Source: Piscicola geometra (Eukaryota; Annelida; Clitellata; Hirudinida; Piscicolidae). Taken from it: a DNA stretch of 64,000 bases. Position 1 is the stretch's first letter, and every line of letters begins with the position of its first letter. Location: NCBI GenBank assembly GCA_943735955.1, contig OX030956.1, forward strand, positions 6,759,645 through 6,823,644. The letters run 5' to 3'. The notes under the pieces are model-generated. The model worked only from the letters and a program-made list of their open reading frames with translations. It did no database searches and was not told the DNA's origin. Shown piece after piece: positions 34,447 through 46,812 of the stretch. A program made the translations under genes and the position numbers.

Positions 34447-36198
34447 TCAGTGTGAGAGTTCGAGGGGGCAGGTGACTCCGAAGGGGTGGTCAGAACGCAG
34501 GCATTTCGAGCAGAACTGCAAGCCACACGACGCCTTCATGCAGAGAGCTCTCAGGCCGTCGACGCGCGACATCCACAAACAACGCGGACACTTCAGTTTC
34601 GAGTGTTCAGTCAATAGTAGTTGTTGTTGTGGTTGTTCTTGAGGTGGTATGGTGTAATGTGATGGTTGTTCTTGAGGTGGTATGGTGAGATGTGGCAGTT
34701 GCTGAGGTTGATGTTGTTGTTGCATGGTGTGCTGGCGCATTGCATGGGAGGTGGAATGAAGGGCACTCTTGGGTGTCTCAACGGACGTTCGTTGCACCAC
34801 CTGGAGTGGACTGTTGCCCGTGGTGGTTGTCAACGACCTCCTTCCCTTCTTCAACACAAAGTTCTCCTTATTCCGGACATAGAGTTCGCGAGAGATTTTG
34901 AGGAAGTCGCGACGTCGCCTGTTCACCAAGGGCTGCCATTCGAGCGCCCTCCTCCACGTGCTACTCACCTGGTGAAAGCTGTGTGTGTGTGCGTGTGGAG
35001 GGTGTTGATTGAATGGGGTGAATAATAGATTGAGGGATAATGAATATAATATAATCAATGTAGTAAAAGTTAGTTCTTTTTGAATTATAGGCTTATGGCA
35101 TTTCAAAAGTGCCATTATAGTATAAACTTGTTGCAATGTATGCCGTGAAGGGGATGAATGAAGCTGCAAATGAAGTTGCATAATCATGCACCTGAGGAGG
35201 TCTTCATTCGAGAGGTAGGCCATCAGCAGGGCGAGGAAGTCGTAGAGGTTTTGTTGGAAGACCATGCTGATGATGTCGTACTTGCACATGCCCACCTTGG
35301 AGCCGATCAGGTACGACGCGGTTGGTGCCTTGAATCTCCTGATCACCATCTGGAACTGCTCCATGTTCACCACTTGCTGCCAGGGCACTTCTTGTCCGAT
35401 CCTGCCTGCTGCTGAAGATTTGGGAGGTTGTTGGTTCTGTTGGTTGTTGTAGGAAGGGCTGCACAGACTGATCTTGCTGCATGCAGCGACCAGAGCCATG
35501 CACGTGTCGTTTGCAGTGTCGTCAGGTGAGTCATTGAAGCTCTTGATGGTTTGGGTGGAAGAGCCACTGAAGCACTGACCACAAGATGGTGGCTCTAGCA
35601 AAGGCGTCTTTTTGAAAGATTTGTCAATGTCACTCGCATATTTTTCGGATATGTCTGGTGAGATGTTTTTTGTCGCTTCAGGCGTTTTAAGAGCCGAAAC
35701 GGATTGATTATGCAGACGATTGTTCGCCATGCTTTTTAAGCGAATTCTTGAAAGTGACGATGGCGAATTTCTTCGCGTTTTGACTGACCTTGGCAGAGAA
35801 TCCTTCCGTTTGCTCGTCTTGAGAAAGCGCTCTGAATAGCTGTTGTTGAATGACTCGTTGGCGGAGGAATTGAGTGAACAGTTTAAAGATGAACTTTGGC
35901 ACGAAATATCGTGGTATCCACTGTCGATCGTGGCGTCATTTCTTACATTTTTGTTCACCGATTCATCCTCGTCTAGTGTCCTGTTCATAATCTTCGGTGT
36001 GCTTGTGCATGGTTGCGTGTTGTGGGTGAGAGGCGCCATTTTGGAACCTTCTTCGATGTTGAACTTGTTGTCAGGGTTTGGCAGATCGTTGAGAACTTTC
36101 AACTTTTTCGTTTTGTCAATCGAATTCATTGATAAACCGTTTCTTTTCAAACTATTTTTTTCAAAACTTTTAAAAAATTTATTAACTGACTTTTTCAT
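34447..36198 (-). CDS. Emi1/Emi2-type F-box protein (APC/C inhibitor family)
   Basis: Two exons, 36198-35192 and 34978-34447, in phase, giving 512 residues. The ATG at 36198 is the first in frame; upstream in-frame codons are not ATG. The long N-terminus is Ser/Asn-rich and disordered, with DSGYHDIS near residue 92, similar to the DSG phosphodegrons by which SCF-betaTrCP destroys Emi proteins. An F-box follows around residues 315-345 (LMAYLSNEDLLS joined to FHQVSSTWRRAL across the intron). A KEN box (RNKENF) and a Q-rich linker come next. The C-terminal zinc-binding region begins CPRC and continues with CMKASC, CSKC, an H and a final C, matching the Emi ZBR. Emi1 (FBXO5) and Emi2 (FBXO43) inhibit the anaphase-promoting complex; which of them this is cannot be told. 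The usual C-terminal RL tail is absent (ends CPLELSH). Confidence 0.85.
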   Translation of the reverse strand: MKKSVNKFFKSFEKNSLKRNGLSMNSIDKTKKLKVLNDLPNPDNKFNIEEGSKMAPLTHNTQPCTSTPKIMNRTLDEDESVNKNVRNDATIDSGYHDISCQSSSLNCSLNSSANESFNNSYSERFLKTSKRKDSLPRSVKTRRNSPSSLSRIRLKSMANNRLHNQSVSALKTPEATKNISPDISEKYASDIDKSFKKTPLLEPPSCGQCFSGSSTQTIKSFNDSPDDTANDTCMALVAACSKISLCSPSYNNQQNQQPPKSSAAGRIGQEVPWQQVVNMEQFQMVIRRFKAPTASYLIGSKVGMCKYDIISMVFQQNLYDFLALLMAYLSNEDLLRCMIMQLHLQLHSSPSRHTLQQVYTIMALLKCHKPIIQKELTFTTLIILYSLSLNLLFTPFNQHPPHAHTHSFHQVSSTWRRALEWQPLVNRRRRDFLKISRELYVRNKENFVLKKGRRSLTTTTGNSPLQVVQRTSVETPKSALHSTSHAMRQHTMQQQHQPQQLPHLTIPPQEQPSHYTIPPQEQPQQQLLLTEHSKLKCPRCLWMSRVDGLRALCMKASCGLQFCSKCLRSDHPFGVTCPLELSH

Positions 36199-36229
36199 AG
36201 CCACATCATCTAATTGCTAACTTTAAAAA

Positions 36230-38270
36230 CAGAAACGATCAATTTTATAAATGAAGTTTATTAACGAGAACGAAAAGTGTTGGTCTTAAAAAATAGGTGA
36301 CTTATTCTTATAAACCATCTTCCTTTACAACTCAAAAATACCGCCTGTCTCGAATGTTTTTAAAATTAACCAATCAGAGCGAAGATGATCACGTGGATAA
36401 CTGGGTTAGGTTTTATATATTTATGTGTTTCAATATAGGAAAGATATGAGACATATTATAACAGTTTTTATTCATTTTTTCACGAGATTTGAATCTTTTA
36501 TGAATTTATATTATCATAATGATTATTGTGCTTTTTGAAAAGAACATTTAAATACACAATTTGAATAGGAATGTGATTCTTTCACAAAAATAATGTATTA
36601 TTATTATCATAATTTTTTTTCAATCCTTAATTTTATGTAGATCTTTTTATTCTATTGATTCCCAAATTAAAACCACACAAAAAATCTTTATAAAAAGATA
36701 ATTAAATTTATGTAAACATTATTTCTAAAATGTCTATTAATTATTTACTGAAAAACAGTATTAAGCCCTAATGAATTTTATGATGCTTTGATATGCCATA
36801 GACTTCAAATTTAAGTTACAGATTATGGTAATGAGTTATTCAAGCAGATTAAAGGAAAAAAACTTGTGCGTGTGAATGTGAGAATAGGAAATTTGAATTA
36901 TAATAAAGTATGAAAGTATAAAATATTTTTTCCTTCACTTTTTGTATGTATACAAAAATATAATTAGGCTTCATTTAAATAAATATTAGAGTGCTTCAGA
37001 ATTTTAAAGTATAAAAAATTATACATAGAGCTTAGCCTCTATGAAAATGCATTCATTTTATTAAATCTCTTCTTTGAATATTATGAATCAATAGCTGGCA
37101 TTTCTTGATGGATACATTTGAAAACGGGAATAGAAAACCGCTACATAAATGGAATTGATTGAATAGTCTATTAATTTAGAACTCTATTCAGGCTTTTTCT
37201 AAGTCTTTTATTCTTAGTGCGAACGACACTTTAAATTTTAAATTTTTTAAATTTATGGTGACTAAACTTCATTATGATTTATCATCTGCCATAGTTTTAA
37301 AAATATTATATTTTTCGCATCTCATTATTTCGGAACTCTCTTGAACAAAATGGAAATGGTTTTCATATGAATTTTAGTTCGCTTTAATTGAAATTTAAAA
37401 AAATAATGAATATACAAAATGAAAATTAAATGTAGAAACCCCTATAATTTGATTTCAAGCTTCTTAAATCCTTTTTCAAGCATTTCAACTATTTGTCTTA
37501 ATTTGCTTTCCGGAGTAGCCTGTCCATGTGCTAACTTAAATGATTTATTAAAAGCTATCATTTGTTGCTTAAACGTTTTCATGCAATTTAGGGCTTTTTG
37601 ATTTATAAAACTTTTTTCAAGGCTTCCAAAAGAGTATAAACAAAATTTAAATATAATTTAAGGATATTTTCTGTACTTAAGTTTAAATAGCACAGTAAAT
37701 ATACTTATTGTTATTCTAAAGAAGAGTATTGTCATAAAATAGTTTTATTAAATACTTAAACGCCTATCTCCTTCCAAATGACAAATTCCTTTCATATGAT
37801 CGTGTGAGCATGAGATAATCAAGCCATGAACAGGTCACAATGTGACATCGTCACATTACAAAAGCAGGAGGCTATCCAACGTGGAAATAGCTTCATTCAA
37901 ATTGAAATTGATTTGATCGATTCAAAAAGTTAGCCGATCCATATTCGCTATCACTCGCTGTTAGTCAACATTTTAGATAAAGTTAGAGCTTTGGTTAGAT
38001 TCAAGTCAATGCTAAGTCGATACATTTATTTTGATTTTAGTGTGAAATTCGTGTGTTTTTGTTAATAATTCTCATATAGAACACCTTATAAACCACTTTT
38101 CTACAGTCTTCGAGCTCGAGGCTCAGATCAGGGGTACACAAAAATATATTGTGTCTTGAACAGAAATATATTAAATAAAAAAACAACAACTATTTCAAAT
38201 AAATTTAACTTTTTTTTAGTCTTATCGAGTTTTTTGAGTTCGGTGATACCTTGGAGTCATCATGTCATCT
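36230..38270. other. Gene-free AT-rich DNA
   Basis: Apart from the promoter motifs at its left end, nothing resembling an exon was found. A small perfect hairpin, AATGTGAC-ATC-GTCACATT, lies at about 37839-37857. Confidence 0.55.
36370..36378 (+). promoter_or_regulatory. CCAAT box upstream of the Emi-like gene
   Basis: CCAATCAGA is a full NF-Y site, about 170 bp upstream of the ATG at 36198, in the position typical of cell-cycle gene promoters. An E-box (CACGTG at about 36391) lies nearby. Function is inferred from motif and position. Confidence 0.5.
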
Positions 38271-38283
38271 CTAGAGCTTGAAT

Positions 38284-38465
38284 TATCTGATAGCGTGGCC
38301 GAGGTTTAACATTGTTAGTGCAAGGGTCTTGGCTACTGCGGCCTCTAGGTCAACGCACCTTTGGCAGACCTAATCAAAAGGTATAGAAGCGCCATAGCGG
38401 ATGAGAAATGCCAGCTGGCAAGAGACTGCCTTTCGCCCCAAGATACGCTTCTATGTGTTTGTCAT
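38284..38465 (+). mobile_element. tRNA-like SINE candidate
   Basis: The head GATAGCGTGGCCGAGGTTTA resembles a tRNA box A of Leu/Ser type, with a weak box B (TCTAGGTCAACGC) about 60 bases later. The body contains an inverted pair ATAGAAGCG / CGCTTCTAT. It is too degenerate to be a tRNA gene. Confidence 0.45.
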
Positions 38466-39194
38466 TTGTCTTATTTTTTAAAGTTTCTTGTCATTAAAAG
38501 TTGACAAAAATTATTTTTTAGTTTAATAAAAACTCTTGTTTTGTTTGTAAATAAATTTTTCCCATATATTTTTTTGCTTTCAACGTTTAAAGGTAACATC
38601 CGTTGATTGAGAAACAAACTAACGGATTAAAGTTTAATAAAGTTGAAATTTCAATTAACGGATAAACGGTCAACAAAGTTTACTCTTTGATTAACTGTGC
38701 CCACCTGTAGAAAAATGACATGATACATTTCCATCTTATGGGTAGCCGAGTGTGTAATAGAGGTCGAACATGGACGATTTTTCATTCCCGGTCCCGTCCC
38801 GTTCCCGAATTTTTTCCCGTCCCGTCCCGTTCTCGATGGGCCATCAGAATTTTGCTTCCCGTCCAGTCCCGTTCCTGAAATTATTTTTCCCGTCTCGTCC
38901 CGTTCCCGATGGGACATTCGAATTTTGATTCCCGTCCCGTTCCGTTCCCGCAACTCGATTCCCGGCTCCGACCTGTTCCCGAAACTTTTTTTTTAATTAA
39001 TTTTTGCTGCCGTTTTCACTGGTCCTAAACTTGCTAGTCCTAACATTTCTTAATATTTATTATTTGAAAGTCAGAGAATATTTCTTTTAATAAAATAAAA
39101 AAACACGATTTCAATTTCAAATATTTATTGAAATGAATGTATTGAAGTTAGTTCTTGTTTTTGAGTAATTTAATAAAGTCTCTTTTGCTTTCAC

Positions 39195-39197
<3 letters not shown>

Positions 39198-39240
<43 letters not shown>
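39198..39240. repeat. (AAT)n microsatellite, tail of SINE copy C
   Basis: About 14 AAT units immediately adjoining the 3' end of the reversed SINE. It is likely the SINE's simple-repeat tail. Confidence 0.85.
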
Positions 39241-39410
39241 TATGACGAGCATTATTATAGTGGCGTATAACCCAAACGAGCTTCCAGGCCACATAGGCTG
39301 CATATTTTCATTTTCCCCTTTGGGTTACTAGGGCATTGGTTGCTCTTGAAGCTAGGACCTTTCATTGTTGGTCTAGCCGAAAGTCGTTGCCGACTCAGCT
39401 ACCCGTTCAA
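39241..39410 (-). mobile_element. tRNA-derived SINE copy C, nested inside the hAT element
   Basis: Read on the minus strand it starts GAACGGGTAGCTGAGT and ends with ATACGCCACTATAATAATGC before the microsatellite tail, matching copy B at both ends (ATACGCCACTATGATAACAC there). It is inserted in reverse within the hAT element. Confidence 0.85.
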
Positions 39411-40650
39411 TTTTTCACAAGAGTTAAACCGTCAAGAGTTTTAGCTTTCAAATTAGATGATTTTGGGTCTAAAGTACAAGACTACATGTGGAAAAATTCC
39501 GTTCACAAGGAATAGAACTTGCAGGTATACTAAAAAAATTTTGGCTACTTCTTGTAGTATTGGAAAATTGTTCATTTTACTCCAATATGATAAAACATCT
39601 TTATAATCTTCAATTTTGTTGGGACGTAATTGTGAATATTTTTACAATTCATCCTGAATTTTTTCTTCGTTCATTATTATTAATTCTTCAATAATGCTAG
39701 AAATATTTTTTTGACAACATTCTTATTTTCCACAACTGCAAATATGAAATCATTCGTATAATTTGATAGTATAATAATTTTATTAGAAATTTTACGTTAT
39801 AAAAACAAACATAATAGGTCTAATAACCATCATTTGTTTTTTTTCTCAACGGCACTGCAGCTTGGTCTGGCTGTACAAAATAGAATTAAATTTTCTCTAA
39901 TGAAAGTCTTGGTATTTATTTCTTTTCTATCCCAAACTTTTTTCCTATTATTCTTTCATACTGGGGATGCAACAGACATGCTGTCATATGAATAAGATCA
40001 GTGGCATCTTTTCTTTTGTCGAAATGATCAACTGAGCAATCAACTGGAAATTAATAATTAAAATTCCAAGTATTAATTTATAAAATACAAATAATATTAC
40101 TGACCATTTTGATTTCATCTGACAAGTTTTCATCATCGCCCATTTGTTCTAATCTTCCTAATACTTGGACTCGCCATAACAACTTCAAATGTAGGGTTGG
40201 AGATTTTGAGATTGGCAATGGTGGCTTTGTTATACATTTCTATTGCATTTAATACTTATCTTAAGTACGGAGTATCGATGAAATAGAGATTTCCATACTT
40301 AGAAGTTTTCTTACAAATCATTGTTAAAGAATCCAATCCCAATAACTGTTATTCCCGTTCCCGATTTAAAAGTTGATTCCCGTTCTCGTTTTTTCCCGTT
40401 CCCGTTCCGAAAACCTATTCCCAGTTCTCGACTTTTCCCGTCCCGAAATTAATTTTCATTCCCGTTTCCGCGGGAGTCCCGCGGGTACCTGGTCAGATCA
40501 GGTACCCGGTCCTACTTCTAGTGTGTAACGACTCTTGGCTTGACCAATTCTTATTGGTCTGAGGTTCGATGCTCTATCAACACAATGGTGCGAATTGGAA
40601 ATTTATAGTTTAATTTGCCTGGAAGCCATTTTAATAATGCTGCTCATTTC

Positions 40651-43600
40651 TAATATTTTTCCAAAGCAAGTGAAAAAAAGTTAGATTACATGGAATTGTT
40701 TACTGTTAAATTAAAGTAATTTAACAATTCTCTACTAAATTTTTTAAAAAACTTTTCTGATGAAGAAGATTCTCGTGCTGGAAAAGTGGGTAAGAAACCC
40801 ATTTTGAATATCCTGAACTATCGGAAATAGCGGAATTAGCCCTCACATCTTTGGCATCTTTTTCTCCAACCTACAGTCGTGAATCGAGATTTTATCAATG
40901 ACACTAAAAAGTGAAAAAATCAATTGTTAGAATGTTCGTTGTATCCTGCGAATCCCTTTACCAGACATCGAACATCGCATTGATTGGTTTGTTAGTCGTT
41001 ATCAACAAGCTAATCGTCTCATTGATTTTGATTATGCTTTGATTATCTTTTAATTTTATTTTATATTTATTGTTTTAGCGGTGAGCGTTCCACAGAAATA
41101 TAAAAAATGCATGATGGTACAATATACCATTGGTACATACTTTAAAGTGTAAAAAGTTTAAAAATCAAAATTCCAAATGATTTGTTATATTAAACTTTAA
41201 CAATCATCAATGCACTTACAACGACTTCCATTGGATCTTAAGAACAGTATTTTGAGTGCCTAAGCGCCATTATTGTGTGGTTTTCAGTGTCATGGCTTAG
41301 GAAAATTAATTAAAGCAAGGATTCATAAATGGGATTTTCATCTAGGTAGAGGCCATTCACTCGAATGTATTGCTTCATTCGAAATAAAGAGTTTTATGAG
41401 CATTTAAAAAAACTAAATAACGAGTCTTTTCAAGAGTTTGAAATGAGTACTTCATAATAAAAACATTGAAAAATCTCTAAAAAAGAACGTAAAAAAGAAA
41501 CATTAAATTATATCTCATAAACTTGTTTAAACGTTCGATCTTCTAATCTCTGAAAACTTTCTTATTAAGCATGTTTAGACTTAGTAAGTCACTTGCTAAT
41601 AAATATTTCAAATCTCCAGATCCTGGCTCATATAACTCGACTTAATTATTATTTTCTATCATTCTTATATTTTTCTTTAAGCAAAAGCGTCATTGGAATA
41701 TTCAATAAATCTGTCGAAAGAATATATTGGAAAAAGCTTATGAAACTTGTTTTCATTTTGCATATAAAGTTACAGAATTTTTTTTTCTATGAAAACGTTC
41801 AACTATTCATTTACTTAAATCATAAACATATATAATAATTCTATTTTCCTTTGATTATAGAAGCCATCACCACTCAACACACGTGAAAAACACTTACGCC
41901 CATAACCTGCTGCCGATGTTGACTCAGTATCTTATTGTACAAATGTTGCCTGAATAAGTTGTGAGAAAATATTCGACGAAAATTTTAAAATTTTTTATCG
42001 ATGCCTTATTCCCTTTAATTTATTTAAAATCTTATTTTGACAACATTTCGGAGATTTTAAAAAAATACTTTTTATAAAATAAAACTAAGATAACAATAAT
42101 AGGTGAAAAAGAATCTTATAAAAAACCTTTTTCTTTGATATTGATTTTATTATAAAAAATATCATGAAACAGTAAAGTGCTTTCTAGTTAACTCAAAATC
42201 TTGGCAACCAAGTAACAAGTTGTTACTAACAACCACTGATGTTCCAAGTCATAAAAAGCATAAACATCAATGATTAATCTAACCAAGTGAAGTATTTATT
42301 AAATTTGAGGCGTTTCACACGAAACCGCATATACACTATCTCATTTATCAGAGCCATCCACTTAATATTAACCTCGCATGCACAACATCTGTATAATAAA
42401 TTTAAACATCCTTCATATGTATATAACCTGTGTATAACCCGTACTTTATTCAATATGCACGTTTGTCTGTGCAAAGCTTCATTTCATGTATATAATGTGG
42501 TGTAAAAGTAGGACTAGGCTGGATGACAAATAATGATCTTCATCAGTGTGATGCTTCTTTTAACTTTGTGTTGTGTGGTCTATCGGACTGATAAGTTTGC
42601 TTGTTAATCGGACAGAAGTTCTCAGAACCAAGGAAACATCAGATGGATATGTGGTGAGGTATCAAGATTCAAACAGATGTTTAAGTCGTTTAATTGAAAT
42701 ATTGAGGCTTTTATGTATTTCTAAAGTAGGTAGTAATGACACAATTGAAAAAACCGTCTGAAATAAGAGTATTTTGATCAAGCACACAAGAGGTCTCATT
42801 GTAGGTTTGAAGTTCAGCTTAGAAAAATGGAGAGATCTCACGACAAAAGGTTTGTGTTTGTTTGCTGATTTGTTAATAGATTCATTATTGTTCAACTTCC
42901 AGTAATTATAATAATAATAAAAATTATGTGAAGGTAAAAAAATCAAATCTATATCCCGATCTGACTATATTACATAAATTATGTAATTTTGTCTGATTGT
43001 AAGATAATTTAATTGGTAGTACACGAATAAATACGGAAAGGGTTTTAAATGGTGTAACTCATAAACATCATCATGATCTGTATTCAAAGTTCGGTTGATT
43101 AAGTTCTTAATTTATTTCTTATACAGTTCTTCTATAAAACGAAATAATTTAATTTATTATGTTTTATGAGTTTAAAAATATATATCTAAACTTGTTAAAA
43201 AGAATAGAATATTCAATTTATAATTCTTTCAAAAACGCAAATTGTCTCTGACAGTGTTCAATTGAACTTTCACTCTTTTTCTAAGTAAGCAGGCTTTATT
43301 TACCATTAATATTGCCACTGCTCGTATCCCCAGTTGTATGATAAAGTTCTTCGAGCACTATGATTACTTTGGTACCCATTTATATATAAAATATTCAAAT
43401 ATAAAAATCTAATATTTATTTAGTTGTGGATTTATTTATATACAAAGTCTGCAAATAACCCTATGCATATAATAGCATGAATAAAAAGTTGGTTACTATA
43501 CATTTATTTATGCTAATAAAAGTCATAAAAAATCGAATGATGTCATTCTTTTGGATAAAATTTTTATTTATTTGAGAGAATAACAAAAATGTATTTATTA

Positions 43601-44688
43601 ATAATTACTTATAAATAAATTAAGAAATCTACTTAGGTGCAGTGCCGAGCTCTTTTAGGTCACATATTATCTTTCCCACATATTCTCCTAATTAGGTGTA
43701 GTCTACTTTTATTGTTCTTGAGCATAAAATACTTTTATTATAATAGGTTCTCGTTTAAGTATTATGAGTGTTGTGAAATGAGAATAAAAAACTCTTAGTA
43801 AATAAAACCATACAAAGTTAAGTAAACTAACAAACATGTTTGGTCTTATCCTCAAAAATCATTTTGACTTATGAATGATTGAAAATTAGACTTTTAGGCT
43901 CTTTAAATGCTATTTTTGTACTTCTAATACTATAAATTTTCATAATTTCTCACAAACGCAATTTAAATATGCATTGATAAAACGTGACTACGGTCCTGAA
44001 GCAACACCACTTGTGATATCTGTAATTGAGTCATGTTGACTTTCTTAGCTGGATTTTCTCTTACCTGTTTCTGCTCATTAATAAAAAAGCCAAAAAAAAG
44101 TTTTTACAAATGTTGAAAACACACAGCAAGAATGATCGTTTAAAAGATTTTTAACAGAATGCTACTTCCATTGAAGCTGCTTAAAAAAATACACCCGTAA
44201 TAAAATATAATAATCCGAAAAGTAAAAACTTCCGCTCCAGAAACTTAAATTAAAAACCAAAAATAGCACTTTGGTTTATTATCTTCATAAATTAAAAAAC
44301 TTAAAAGTTTACGGGCCATGTGATGCGATGGCGTGGCCTCAGTAATTTTTGACAGGCTTACATGCGTGTGGCAGTTTTACATTTTGTTCAATTTGTAAAT
44401 TTATTTGTCACTAAACGTACAAAAAGTAAATTATTCTTTATTATGCTTTAATAAACAAAGAAAAAACTTTGAGTTGAGTGTGCAGGTGCGTAGTATGTAT
44501 TTTTATGGCTTCTCTTGAACTTTGACACATCAAGCTTCGAAATTCCACTTTTACTCATTTTGTTAAACAGTTTTAAAAACATTAGTATAAGCAACAAATA
44601 GGTAAATTTATAAAATATTGAATCATGACTAGCAATTCCGGTTTTATAGTTTCCCGTAGCTATTTCAAAAGCTTGCCATATTGCTGTG
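40651..44688. other. Gene-free AT-rich DNA
   Basis: No exon, tRNA or large repeat identified. The ORFs present are short and not supported by composition or splice context. Confidence 0.55.
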
Positions 44689-44865
44689 GGTGAACGAGTA
44701 GCCGAGTGTGTAACGACTCTCGGCTTGAAAAACTGTTAATGGTCCTGGTTTCATATGTAACTGTTGCTCTAGTAGCACATAGACGCAAATGAAAATTTGC
44801 ATTTCAAGTGGTTTAGAAGCCTGTTTGGATTATACGCCACTATGATAACACTCGTCATTCTTATT
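44689..44865 (+). mobile_element. tRNA-derived SINE copy B, uninterrupted
   Basis: The head GAGTAGCCGAGTGTGTAACG resembles a tRNA box A. It is followed by CTCTCGGCTTG, a degenerate box B (CTGGTTTCATATG), a body of about 110 bases and a T-rich tail. It aligns along its length with copies A and C. Confidence 0.8.
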
Positions 44866-46560
44866 ATCATTTTTTTGTTGCTGTGACATCCAGCTTTTGT
44901 GTCAACTGAGCGGTATTGAAAATATTTGAAAATTATCGATCGTCTTGTTAGGCCATAACGAATATGTCAAAAGAATCAGTTGATTGGTATAGATTATTGT
45001 ATCTGGAATGATGCCACTTACTCTTTACATTTTTATTGAGCCAGTCAACCAATCAATCTGATGAGATAACATTTTTCAAAATCCTATTTTACATTTATAA
45101 ACATTGTATTCACTAGAAAAAAAGTTATCAGAAACCTTATTTTATCATTCTAACGATGGAATAGTTTTTTTTAAAATGTATATTTGAAAGAACAAAGAGA
45201 AATCAAACCGTAAAGTTTTTTTGCGATAACAAATGATGGCTACCACAAAGTTCAGAAACGAATGCTTCGATAAACTGCTAGTCTTTGATTGGTTTAAAGA
45301 ATGTTTAAAGCGAGTTTTCATAGATGAAAGCTTCTTTTTCTTTTCTACAATTATACTTTTTATCGTTATTTTAAAATAGAAAAATAATATTTTTACCCGT
45401 TTCACTGCAACTAACTTATTCATTAAATCTCGACCCAAGAGTCTGTTTTTAGTCGTTTGAATGATTGAGACAATTTGTCAAACGTCTGCTTGGAAAAGTT
45501 AGTATTCACATTTGCATATGATCTCTTGCTATATATTTATATTGAAAAAAAGTTCACTAAATATATATAACAATGGTTGCCATTAGGTTTCAAAAGAAAA
45601 ACTGCAAATATTTGTAAATAAAAATATTGAAATTTAAAATTTATTTGATAAACTTTGATAAACTCAAAAGTCAAGACTTCAAACTGCCAAAAATATTCTT
45701 ACGTTAATAAATCATGAAGAAATCTCCAGGACTTTCAAAGGCTTGACATCTCTTCGCAAATTAAAATTAGCTTAACTCTACGGTGTAAAGTTATGGCGTT
45801 AAATATAATAATATGAATAAATTTTCAAGATAATTGACAATTAAATTTCCTTATATTTGCAATGTTATTATTAATATTTATTCACTCATAATTTAATAAT
45901 TTAATTATGCTTTAACCTGTGACAAGATCCTGTAAATGGAATAGTTAGGCAACTTAAAATACTAAAAAAGTAATAACTCGTTATTATTTATAAAATAATT
46001 ATTCAATCAAAATTTTTAATGTGTATATCTATATCAGAAACAGTAAGAGTTTTAGAGTTTTTAGAGTTTGAGTTTGTTATTAAGTATCTTTGGAGAAAAA
46101 AAAGTAAAAATTGTATGCTTAAAAACTTAATAAAAATCGTTGAAGAATCCATCAAAAAGACAGATGTCAATAGTTGACTGATTCTTACTTGAAAGATATC
46201 GCAAGCATTTAATCTCTTTTTTATTGACACTTCTAGCATGAGGCTTCCTAGCAAACACTAGCCTTGATAAACGATCAATGATCAAACTAATAATAACAAT
46301 AATAATTTAGAATATTAAGATAGCAAGTTCTTCAAACAATGACTGATCAGCAAAGCTTCAACGGGGCCTTCTGCGTGTAAAAACTCCGTATCGTGAGACG
46401 ATTCGTTAGTACAACACGGAGACGTGACGTGCTTTTAAATAAGAGATCTCTTGAATAAACTAGATACAAAAACTCCGCGTATCTCCGAGCTCTTGACTTT
46501 TTCGATAACCTACTTTTAATCTAAATATATTTAAAATGTATTTTAAAAAATTAAAAACTT
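44866..46560. other. Gene-free AT-rich DNA
   Basis: Nothing gene-like found, except a GC-richer patch at 46330-46500 containing an inverted CTCCGT / ACGGAG pair around 46383-46425. Confidence 0.5.
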
Positions 46561-46812
46561 TAAATAATATATTTTTTAATGAATTTATATAAACAAATAT
46601 TGTAATTATTTTATATAATATATTTTTTTATGAATGAATAAAAAAATATTGTAATTATTTTATATAATATATTGTTTAATGATATAATAAAAACAAAGAT
46701 TGTAAATATTTATATAATATATTGTTTAATCATATAATAAAAACAAGTATTTTTATTATTAATATAATATATTGTTTAATCATATAATAAAAAAAAGTAT
46801 TGTCATTATTTA
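46561..46812. repeat. 50-bp AT-rich tandem repeat, about five copies
   Basis: TATATAATATATTGTTTAAT recurs with 50-base spacing (about 46611, 46661, 46711, 46761), followed each time by AATAAAAACAA-like sequence. Copies diverge toward the left. Confidence 0.85.

Larger units (their letters stand above)
38758..40520. mobile_element. hAT-family element, 1.76 kb, with perfect 8-bp target duplication
   Basis: Flanked on both sides by GTGTGTAA (38750-38757 and 40521-40528). The ends are TAGAGGTCGAAC and, reverse complemented, TAGAAGTAGGACC. Subterminal regions are full of CCCGTTCCCG motifs, as in the copy at 11110-11630, and an internal stretch (11374 region and 40262 region, starting TAAGTACGGAGTATCG) is shared almost perfectly. 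No intact transposase was found; the middle is AT-rich and carries a reversed SINE. Confidence 0.9.
38741..40650 (+). mobile_element. tRNA-derived SINE copy A, split by a hAT insertion
   Basis: Bases 38741-38757 (GGTAGCCGAGTGTGTAA) resume at about 40529 with CGACTCTTGGCTTGACC, a box B (GAGGTTCGATGCTC) and a tail ending near 40650. The joined reading aligns with the intact copy at 44689. The gap is exactly a hAT element plus one copy of its 8-bp target duplication. Confidence 0.85.
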
